A DNA stretch of 64,000 nt, from assembly GCA_029721435.1 (NCBI GenBank), contig CM056574.1, positions 76,303,501 through 76,367,500 of the forward strand, read 5' to 3'. Under the pieces are notes generated by a model. That model was given only the letters and a program-made list of their open reading frames with translations, was not told where the DNA came from and ran no database searches. This stretch comes from Gymnothorax reevesii (lineage: Eukaryota > Chordata > Actinopteri > Anguilliformes > Muraenidae). The stretch's first letter is position 1. Each line of letters begins with the position of its first letter. This document shows, one piece after another, positions 11,215-20,680 of this stretch. The position numbers and the translations under genes were made by a program.

Positions 11215-11906
11215 CTAGATAAAATTCTTCTTACCTGTGCTTGCATGTAGTACCGGTAGAATTCCAGAGAACACTACCGTTGAGGATCTGCTCCTAAGCT
11301 TCTCTGCTAATTCCACAAATTTGCCTTGCAAAACCTCAAACCTACCCTTACCTATGTCATTTGTCCCAACATGGACCATGACAACTGGATCCCTCCCCAC
11401 TCTGGCCAGGAGCTTGTCCGCACGCTCTAGGAGGTCTCCTACCTGGGCACCAGGCAGGCAACACACCGTACGAGACTCCTTGTCGCACGAACAGACTAAG
11501 CTATCTATTCCTCTAAGTATTGAGTCCCCCACTATCAATAACTCTCTTTTCTGAGGAGTAGAGGCCAACAGGGTGCCCTCACTCTCAGGGTCAGGGACCA
11601 AGTCAAGTTCCTGCAAGGGCTGGAATCGGTTGGACACCTCAACCACTGGAGAAGCTGTCGCTGTACGGCGTGCACGCCCTTTCCTGCGCTGCCGACCTAG
11701 TCACCCAACTTTCTCTCCCTCTCCAGATGCTCAATTAGCTGCCACCGGTGGGAGACAAACCCACCCTGGAAATCTCTTTCCAAAAGTGCGATCATCCTGC
11801 AACCGTCACATAGTTTTGGCCACATTTTGAACCCCCTACCTAATGACATGCTCAACTTAGATAAAAGAAAATCACTAATGCCGAGATAGAAGCTGAGGAA
11901 CCACAA
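11215..11906 (-). pseudogene. CR1 LINE ORF1 with SGNH-esterase-like domain
   Basis: The N-terminal piece (11906-11697) includes a CDGC motif followed by ALLERDF, resembling the zinc-finger-like start of CR1 ORF1. The second frame (11646-11215, 143 residues) contains LLIVGDSILRGID and VMVHVGTNDIGKG. These are the block I GDS and the GTND blocks of SGNH/GDSL esterases. Esterase domains in ORF1 of CR1-like LINEs are known; their role in retrotransposition is unclear. A frameshift separates the two pieces. ORF2 follows on the same strand after about 260 bp. Confidence 0.78.
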
Positions 11907-14546
11907 TTTATAAGCCCTAAGCAGCAGTCACAATAGAAACCCCGAGGAAACAATTTAAATTGATTATAAGCCTCTTTTAACAGGGGCTTACGTTTCAGTT
12001 AACAGAAATGAAATGCCAAACTGAGCCAAACTCTAAATGTAACAAGGCAATCAGACCTGGCCCCAGCCGCGGGCTGACAGACAGAGTGAGTGACAGACAC
12101 ACACACACACACAGACACGATCATACATACAGCACAAATTTTACGTAATGTTCATTTCGCAAAAATAATACAAAGACAACCTAAGCAGACATAGAAAACA
12201 ATATAATACACGACAATCCGGGCTCCTCAGGCATCAAGCCAATAGGCCTATGAGCCGCAGCGGCCTCCATTTTAATACGAAGAGCGGTGAACTGAGCTGG
12301 TCCCCGTGGCATGGCGTAGTTTATCCCGGGCAGCTAGCTAGCTAGCTAACTCTCCTTGTAATATAAGTCAAATTCATTCATACTGCACAAATGACCACAA
12401 AAATGCTTAGCTGTGTCCAGCTAGGTAAAACAAAATGCTAACTAGACACAGAAGACGATAGAACAAGTTATACCATCTTTTTTAAAAAAAATAAAAAATC
12501 GGTGATTTCAGCAAGCCCAGCTGGCTGGAAAGCGGACCCCGTGTGCTATGTGCAATTCCATGCAAGATCCGTGTCAATGCGATCACTTTTTCCGCCAACG
12601 AAAAACGGGCAGTATGCAGCGAAAGTATGCGGAATAATGCAATGCAAATAGAAATAAAAGCACAAATTCAATGGTAACATCACAACCAACAAATGTCATA
12701 CAATTAGGAAACATAATTATTTAATGCAAACTAGCATACTGTTTTATGGAAATGCATCGCGATTATGGTTCGCAGGGGTCCGTGTCACAACACGGAGCTC
12801 CATGTAGCTAGCTAGCATGCTAGCTACACACTTATAACGAAATAATTACATACAGCACAAACGTTCACAGAAATTCTACGTAATGTTCATTTCGCAAAAA
12901 TAATACAAAAATTACCTAAGCAGACATAGAAAATAATATAATACACGACAATCCAGGCTCCTCAGGCATCAAGCAAATAGCCCTACGAGCCACAGCGGCC
13001 TCCATTTTAATACTAGGACAGACGATCAATGCGCTGGTCCCCGTGGCATGGCGTAGTTTATCCCAGGCAGCGAGCTAGCTAGCTAACTCTCCTTGTAACA
13101 TGATCATTGCTTAACCTGGCTCCCCCTGGGGGGGGCCAGGTAATGTCCACGGGCTGACAGACAGAGTGACAGAAACACACACACAGACATGATCATTGCT
13201 TGATTTGGCTCCCCCGGGGGGGGCAGGTAATAATTAGCACTCCTATTAAGCCGGCTTGAGTTTATATAGTCCCAATACTATTAATATACAAAACTAAAAA
13301 TATCACAGGGCTTAGCTGAGAACCCAGATAAAGCAGACTGGATTCAGCGCCCAGGAAAAACTGGAGGAGATGGAGCACTCCGATAAAAACTTTTAAATTC
13401 CAACCTAACCTAACGAACGAGTCAAGTGACTGCTGCACTACGAGGTAAATACTAAATCTCAGATCCCCAGCCAAGAATGCAAACAGTACTTATCTAGCTA
13501 GCTAGCCACAAATACAACCAAGGGTAAGCGAGAAAAGAGTAAAGCCGCGGTTTCCTTTAATTAAAACGGACCGAATAAACAAATCATTTACTATGTGAGC
13601 GAAATAAACACGGTACCTCCCCCAACAAGCTGTCCTCAGTGCTCGAACAAGCAGTTAAACTTTAATCAGCTGATCAAGGCACAGTAACCGGAGGAAAATA
13701 CAAAGATAGGGTATTTACGATGTGTTTAATCAGAAGAGCCCTTTCGTGATAATAAAATGCAAGACAGACAAAAACCCCGGTTTGCGTTAATATTCAGCTT
13801 GGCAATGCGTTTATGCAGTAATACAGTCAGGATAGAGAAAGAAGAGGACTAAAAACCCCGTTGAACGTCAATATTTATTGGCTAGAAGACTGTATGAAAG
13901 GCAACCAACTAAGTATGAACCAAGCCGGGCTATAGTTTGATATCCAGGTAATTTGATAATATTCTTGGCGCTGAGAGCTTGCAAGGGTTTGTTTGCTACA
14001 TCAGCTACAGAAAAAAAAAACAGGCGATTACCACAGTCCCTGAAAACTGTTTTACTTTGTATATCGCACAATTCACTTAGTTCGATTATTTAGCATTTCA
14101 TTTATTCTCTAAATTTAGCGTTTCAATTATTTACTTTACCTTACTTTGCTTTGCTCCCAGGATACTGAAACCCCCCCCCCAAAAAAACCCCGTCGCATTT
14201 ATTTGACCAGATTAGCGATTTAATTTGGCTGTTTGCTCACCGAGTTGTTACAGGGGGAAAAAGGGGAAAGATACGGGGGGAAGATTCTCCCTGTCCCTAC
14301 TGCGACAAAGGTTATACCTCGGGAGCAAATCGTCTAATCTCTATTATTGTTTGAGTCTTAACACAAAAATTACTTTAAGAAAACCCCGCTAATACAAAGG
14401 TGAATTTTCAGCTTCAATCCCACACGTCTTCCTCTCTCAACTCTAGCAGAGTGATCACCAACGAACAGCGCTACAGCACGCTGTTAGATCTGTTAGACGA
14501 GAAGAAGCGTTACAGATTGAAAAAGCATTTATCCCTTTTGAGGAGG
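11907..14546 (-). promoter_or_regulatory. Presumed CR1 5' UTR with tandem promoter-like units
   Basis: About 2.6 kb without a gene. Two diverged units of about 250-290 bp lie at roughly 12067-12360 and 12840-13098, spaced 735 bp apart. Each carries TACGTAATGTTCATTTCGCA, a GGCCTCCATTTTAATAC segment and a GCTAGCTAGCTAAC tract. A third partial unit begins at 13149 with GGGCTGACAGACAGAGTGAC. The 14100-14520 block is repeated in inverted orientation at 53140-53560. Position upstream of ORF1 and the tandem form suggest promoter monomers as in other LINEs; promoter activity is inference. Confidence 0.5.
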
Positions 14547-15042
14547 TGTAATGTGAATATAGGCCACTAGATGGCAGTATTTACCTTTTTTTGTTAAGCT
14601 CAGACTGGAGTCATGTTTAGACATGTCCTGGACATGTCTGGGGCAAGTCTCAGAAAATTAAAAAAAAGAGGTCTAAATGTGGGTGGGGTCTGCAAAAGAG
14701 TATATAAGGAAAAGAATTGAGACAGTAAAGTAGTAGGAGAAATTGCAAGAAGATGACCAGACCTGCCATTCTGTTCAAGACCTGTGACGTTTCTTTTGTG
14801 GATTTCTTTGCCTGTGTTTGAGCATTTTTCTTCATCCAGGACATCACCAAGCCACCCCACCAAAAAGGGACTGTAATTATTTCTGTTTTTTCTTATTTAT
14901 CAATCTTGGTCTTTAGTTGTAGGTTGTTATTAGTCTTTGTCTTTGTTAAAAATTAAATGTGTTTTAGTTGTTAAAACTGTGTTTGTCATCCCTTGCTGTT
15001 GCTGTTGTGTTATAACTGTAATAACAAATTGGGGCCATAACA
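14547..15042 (+). repeat. 5' LTR, family A copy 2
   Basis: TGTAATG start and CATAACA end. Contains a CTCF-like CCACTAGATGGCAGTA at 14564-14579 and a TATA-like TATATAAGG at 14701-14709. AATTAAA near 14950 may serve as polyadenylation signal. The 3' LTR has the same length. Confidence 0.95.
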
Positions 15043-15045
15043 AAT

Positions 15046-15066
15046 TGGGGGCTCAAGGTCCGGGAT
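15046..15066 (+). other. Primer binding site, tRNA-Pro-like
   Basis: Three bases after the LTR, TGGGGGCTC then TCCGGGAT matches the classical tRNA-Pro primer site of many retroelements, with a small insertion (AAGG instead of G) in the middle. The family B element has the uninterrupted form at 37301-37318. Confidence 0.7.
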
Positions 15067-15157
15067 AGACCATTTTGTGAGTCATTTATTAAAAATCTAA
15101 CATTTCAAATTGTAAAATTGTTTTTTTTAATTGAAAACATATATATTGACAACAGCA

Positions 15158-18100
15158 ATGGATGATTTCTTGGCATCACCAACCGTAGGGGTTTTGAAGT
15201 CTTTTAAAAAGACAGAACTGCTAGAAATTTGCAGACAGTTGGAGCTGACAGAGGTAAACCCAGCCATGCGAAAAGCAAGACTGGCGAGAGATAGTTGAAT
15301 ATTACATTGATGAAAATGTGTTTGCACCAGGAGATCTGGAACAGTTTTCAGTGGAAAATCCAAATATAGAAATGGAACTTAAATTAAAAATGCTAGAGAT
15401 TGAAAGGGAGGAAAGAAAAACAAAGAGAATGTGAGAGGGAAGAAAAAGAAAAACAAAGGCAGTTTGAGTTAGAAAAATTAGCAAGAGAAGAAAAACAAAG
15501 AGAATTTGAGAGAGAGAAAGAGGAAAGAGCAGAAAGACAGAGACAGAGAGATTTTGAATTAGAGAAATTCGATAGAGAAGAAAGACTCCAAATGGAGCAA
15601 CTAAAAATTAAAATTGAAACTAAAAATAAATTTTGTGCCAGTCAGGAGGTAAAACTGGTGCCTCCATTTTCAGAAAAGGATGTTGACAACTATTTCCAGT
15701 GTTTTGAAAAGGTAGCAAAGAGTTGCCAGTGGCCAAAGGAACACTGGCCTCTGATGTTGCAAACTGTCCTCAAGGGTAAAGCTCAACAAGCCTATTCGGC
15801 TTTGTCTGCAGATGATTCCTCTGATTATGAGGTTGTCAAAAAGGTTATTTTGAGAGCTTATGAGTTGGTTCCAGAGGCTTACCGACAGAAATTCAGAGGT
15901 TTGAAGAAATCTGAAAATCGGACTTATGTTGAATTTGCTAATGAGAAGAAGGTTTGCTTTGAGCGCTGGTGTACTTCTATGGAGGTCAAGGATGATTTCA
16001 ACTCACTAAAAGAGATGGTGTTAGTTGAAGAATTCAAGAACTGTGTTAAAGATGATGTTAAGACCTACCTTAATGAGAAGCAAGCACTGAATTTGCAATC
16101 AGCTGCCAAATTTGCAGATGAATATGTTCTCACACATAAGTCCAAATTTCAGTCTAGCAGTAATAATAGATGGTCCCAATTTCAGAAAAAGGGTTATGGT
16201 GATACCCAAGATTCCTCACCCAAAGACAAAGACAAATCTGGTGATGGTGCTCAGAAATCCAGTAACAGGTCTGATCAAAGTGTGAAAGCTGACAGTGACA
16301 AAAGTGGTCTAGTTTGCAGTTATTGCAAGAAATCTGGTCATGTTACAACTAACTGTTGGTTCCTTAAAGCTAAGAAAGAAAAAGAAAAGGATACCAAACC
16401 AAATGCCTTTGTGAAAACAAGGTTAGAAACCCCTGTAGTAGATAACCAATCTGCTAAATTGCCTACTTCTTGTGGGGCTAAAAAGCCTAATACAGCTGAC
16501 TTTGTGAGGGAGGAATTTCTTCCATTTGTGTCAGAGGGATTTGTGGCTCTGAATGAGCATACTACTCCTGTCCCCATATATATCCTAAGGGATACCGGAG
16601 CTTCTCAGTCACTTTTGTTGATGGACTCCTTGGAGTTACGTGATGAGACCGCTTCAGGGGATTTCATACTAGTACAAGGTATTGAAGGGAGGACTGTATC
16701 TGTACCCCTGCGCTCTATATTCTTGAAGTCAGATTTAGTTACAGGACAGGTAAAGGTGGGACTTATGTCAAGTCTACCTATAAAGGGTGTTTCTCTGTTG
16801 CTAGGCAATGACCTGGCTGGGGGCAAAGTAGTTCCCCCTGTACATCTTACTTCACAGCCGAGCACTGAAAATGGGGATGAGGACCCATCTCTGTATCCTT
16901 CTTGCGCAGTGACTCGTGCTATGGCCAAGAAGGCTAAAGAAGATGATGTTGTGGTGCCGTCCAGTACATTGAATAGTCAGGACTCAGGTGGTTCGCCTCA
17001 TGACTCTGATTGGCCTACTATGGTTTCTCCGTTTGAGGACTTATCAGATACTTTTATCAGTTCTCTATTCAGCCAGCCGAATGGGTCTGGTGATTCTGAT
17101 GTGTCTGGAGACTTGTCTCTGTCCAGAAAGCGGTTGATTGAGGAGCAAACTAATGATCCTGAAATTGGTGTACTAAAGAGGAGAGCCCTTCCTGAAAAAG
17201 AAATAGATGCAGTTCCAGTTGGGTATTATCTCAAGGATGGTGTGTTGATGCGGAAGTGGCGCCCTCCTGATATCCCTGCCAATGCAGATTGGGCAGTGGT
17301 CAGGCAAATTGTTGTTCCGAAGGTCTACAGGAATGAGATCTTAACAATGGCTCATAGTTTACCTTTAGGAGGTCATCTTGGTGTTAACAAGACTGTTGAT
17401 AAGATCATGAAACACTTCTTTTGGCCTGGGCTTCGGAAAGACGTTTCCAACTTTTGCAAAACCTGTCACACTTGTCAGGTAGTTGGAAAACACCAGTTAG
17501 ACCCACCTGTAGCTCCATTGCAGCCTATCCCAGCATTTGGGGAGCCATTCTCTAGGGTCATTGTTGATTGCGTTGGTCCATTACCCAAGACTAGATCTGG
17601 AAATCAGTACTTGTTGACAATCATGTGTGCATCTACCAGATTCCCCGAAGCCATACCTCTACGTAACATCAAGGCAACTGCAATCTCGAAGGCTTTGATA
17701 AAGTTCTTCACGTTGTTTGGTCTTCCCAGGGAAATTCAGTCAGACCAAGGTAGCAATTTCACTTCAGGATTGTTTCAGCAGGTTGTGTATGAACTAGGTG
17801 CAAAACAGATTCTTTCTAGTGCCTATCATCCAGAAAGTCAGGGTGCCTTAGAGCGGTTTCATTCCACTCTCAAGACAATGATGAGGACTTATTGTTATGA
17901 CCATGAGAAAGACTGGGATGAAGGGGTTCATTTGCTGTTGTTTGCAGCTAGAGAAGCAGTGCAGGAGTCTGCTGGATTCAGTCCATTTGAGCTAGTGTTT
18001 GGTCATGAAGTGAGAGGACCTTTGCTATTATTGAGTGAACAATGGCAAGAGGAAGAGCCGCAAATCAGTCTGTTAGACTATGTTAGCAAGTTCAAGGAAA

Positions 18101-19122
18101 GATTGCGTGCAGCTTGTGACCTTGCCAAAGAGAACTTGAAATCAAGTCAGGGAAAAATGAAAACTTGGTATGATCATAAAGCTAGAAGCCGTGAGTTTAA
18201 ACCAGGAGACAAGGTCCTTGTGTTGTTTCCCTTGCAGTCCAATCCATTGCAGGCTAGATTTCATTGTCCTTATGAAATTCTGACAAAACTCAATGATCTC
18301 AATTACATTGTGAAGACTCCAGATAGGAGAAAACCAAAACAATTGTGTCACATTAACATGCTGAAGCCTTATCATGACAGAAATGCTAGGGTTGCAGCTG
18401 TCACTTCAGATCCTCCAATGGCTGAGATGTGTGAAGATGAGGGGGAGTTTCAAGATGATGAACCTAGAATTAAAGCTGAAGTTCTTTCATGTAAATTGTC
18501 AAATTCTGAAGTGTTGCAAAATCTTGATGTAAAACTCCAGCACTTAGAACCCTCACAGAGAGATCAGTTTAGGAGGTTGATCAAGAAATATGAGGATCTG
18601 TTTCCTGATGTTCCAAAAAGAGTTTCTATAGCCTCTCATGATGTAGATGTTGGTGATGCCAAACCAATAAAACAGCATCCGTACCGGATGAATCCTGAAA
18701 AGCAAAAGATTGCTGAGAAAGAGGTTGAGTACATGTTAAAACATGATATTATCAGACCCTCCAACTCAGATTGGAGTTCACCCTGTGTGCTAGTTCCAAA
18801 ACCTGATGGAAGTACTAGATTCTGTACAGATTATCGCAAAGTCAATGCTGTAACTAGAACTGATGTGTTTCCAATACCTAGGATTGATGATTGTATTGAT
18901 AGAGTAGGGCAAGCAAAGTTTCTGACCAAGATTGATTTATTGAAGGGCTATTGGTGTGTGCCTTTAACTGAGAGGGCCAAGAGCATCTCTGCTTTTGCCA
19001 CACCATCTGGATTCTACCAGTATGAAGTCCTACCCTTTGGCATGAAAAATGCCCCAGCCACGTTCCAAAGGATGATAGTCTACAATCGCCGGATTGCCAC
19101 ACACCGGTGCGTACATCGATGA
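15158..19122 (+). pseudogene. gag-protease-integrase-RT polyprotein of gypsy family A, frameshifted
   Basis: The polyprotein starts MDDFLASPTVGVLKSF at 15158. The frame changes near 15288 and 15415, then stays open from 15400 to 19122. Counting residues from 15400: glutamate-rich coiled gag; zinc knuckle C-X2-C-X4-H-X4-C from residue 306; protease DTGA at 398-401; integrase HHCC zinc finger around 652-692 (HSLPLGGH, CKTCHTC); integrase core D723, D782 and E818 (DD35E); RT from about 1130 (CTDYRKVNAVT, FPIPRIDD, LPFGMKNAPATFQ). Near 19077 two bases (CA) present in the family B copy are missing, so the frame shifts just before the RT catalytic site. Integrase upstream of RT is the Gmr1-type order. 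The rest of pol is at 19094-19918. Confidence 0.93.
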
Positions 19123-19918
19123 CCTGATCACATGGAGTGACTCCTGGGAAGAACATCTAAAAGATGTAGAGACGTTGTTCCAGCGCCTGACCCAGGCTAA
19201 CCTGACTGTTAACCTGAGCAAGAGTGACTTTGGTTGTGCTACTGTCACCTATCTTGGCTACGTCATAGGCCAGGGTAAGGTGGCACCCATAAATGCTAAA
19301 GTCCAAGCCATCATGGACTTTCCAGTTCCTGACAACAAAAAAGCTTTGCGCCGCTTCCTTGGAATGATCGGGTACTACCGCAAGTTCTGCAAGAACTTTG
19401 CTGAGATTGCTCTCAGTCTAACTAACCAACTGAAGAAAGGCGTAAAGTTCACCTGGGATGATGCATGCCAGAGAGCCTTCGATCACCTGAAGTCTCTGCT
19501 GTGTCACTTCCCCGTGCTCAAATCTCCTGATTTCAACAAACCGTTCTCCATCGCGGTCGATGCTAGCGACCAAGCTTGTGGATCTGTGCTCCTACAGAGA
19601 AGTGACTCTGATGACATTGAGCATCCCGTGGCATACTTCTCCAGGAAGTTCAATCGCCACCAAAGGAACTATTCCACAATAGAGAAGGAACTGTTGGCTC
19701 TGGTCCTTTCTTTACAACACTTTGAGGTTTATGTTTGTACAGGACAAAAGCCAATGATTGTGTACACTGACCACAATCCGTTAATGTTTTTGAGTAAGAT
19801 GAAAAACAAGAATCGGAGATTGTTGAATTGGAGTTTGATTTTACAGGAGTTTGACTTGGAAATTAAGTATGTGAAGGGTACAGACAATGTAATTGCTGAT
19901 TGCTTATCTCGTGTTTGA
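19094..19918 (+). pseudogene. C-terminal RT and RNase H of gypsy family A
   Basis: This is the continuation of the upstream polyprotein in another frame after the 2-base deletion near 19077; the 274 residues are not a separate gene. It holds the RT catalytic YIDD (19112-19123), the RT thumb, and RNase H with AVDASDQACGS (first catalytic Asp at 19559-19561), STIEKELLAL and VYTDHNPL. It ends DCLSRV. No integrase follows, which confirms that integrase lies upstream. The segment is otherwise undamaged and serves as the reference for the broken copy at 1-757. Confidence 0.93.
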
Positions 19919-20057
19919 ATATGTATATATATATATCCTGTGTTTATTTGAATATTGTATGATATGTATATATAGACAAGTGTTCACTTAACCATTTTGT
20001 ATTGAAAAGAAAAATTTTGCCTTTATGAGTCAAAATTTTTCCCTTTTGGAATGGAGG

Positions 20058-20553
20058 TGTAATGTGAATATAGGCCACTAGATGGCAGTATTTACCTTTT
20101 TTTGTTTAGCTCAGACTGGAGTCATGTTTAGACATGTCCTGGACATGTCTGGGGCAAGTCTCAGAAAATTAAAAAAAAGAGGTCTAAATGTGGGTGGGGT
20201 CTGCAAAAGAGTATATAAGGAAAAGAATTGAGACAGTAAAGTAGTAGGAGAAATTGCAAGAAGATGACCAGACCTGCCATTCTGTTCAAGACCTGTGACG
20301 TTTCTTTTGTGGATTTCTTTGCCTGTGTTTGAGCATTTTTCTTCATCCAGGACATCACCAAGCCACCCCACCAAAAAGGGACTGTAATTATTTCTGTTTT
20401 TTCTTATTTATCAATCTTGGTCTTTAGTTGTAGGTTGTTATTAGTCTTTGTCTTTGTTAAAAATTAAATGTGTTTTAGTTGTTAAAACTGTGTTTGTCAT
20501 CCCTTGCTGTTGCTGTTGTGTTATAAATGTTATAACAAATTGGGGCCATAACA
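20058..20553 (+). repeat. 3' LTR, family A copy 2
   Basis: 496 bp, preceded by the polypurine-rich CTTTTGGAATGGAGG. Three differences from the 5' LTR by eye. CTCF-like motif at 20075-20090 and TATATAAGG at 20212-20220. Confidence 0.95.
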
Positions 20554-20680
20554 AGGGGTATTGCTTCTTGTAAAGGCAAAGGTCCAGAAGGCTCAAAAAT
20601 GAAATTATGTCATGATTCTGTATCACGTGGTGTTTTTCCGTCATCTGATCTTTGCACTGCCTCTCCTCTTTGATTCCGAT

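Larger units (their letters stand above)
7000..14546 (-). mobile_element. CR1-clade LINE, nearly full length, decayed
   Basis: Reading the reverse strand from 14546 down to about 7000: a long noncoding 5' region with tandem promoter-like units, an ORF1 with an esterase-like domain, an ORF2 with endonuclease and reverse transcriptase, and a short 3' tail with two ATGTT-like units near 7000. It is interrupted by a hairpin MITE at 8263-9397 and carries a deletion joined by a (TTTG)n tract near 8217-8243. Its 3' end abuts Tx1 ORF1 sequence, so it probably inserted into the Tx1 element. The exact 5' limit is uncertain. Confidence 0.8.
14547..20553 (+). mobile_element. Gmr1-like Ty3/gypsy retrotransposon, family A copy 2, structurally complete
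   Basis: 6,007 bp with two 496-bp LTRs that I count as differing at three positions (about 99.4% identity), a tRNA-Pro-like primer site, gag, protease, integrase, RT, RNase H and a polypurine tract. Pol order is PR-IN-RT-RH. A gypsy-type RT with a copia-like domain order is the hallmark of the Gmr1 group described from deuterostomes. The flanks GGAGG and AGGGG do not form a clear target duplication, although a solo LTR of the same family (34158-34649) has a clean 4-bp one. Coding regions carry three frameshifts, so it is not autonomous as sequenced. Confidence 0.95.
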
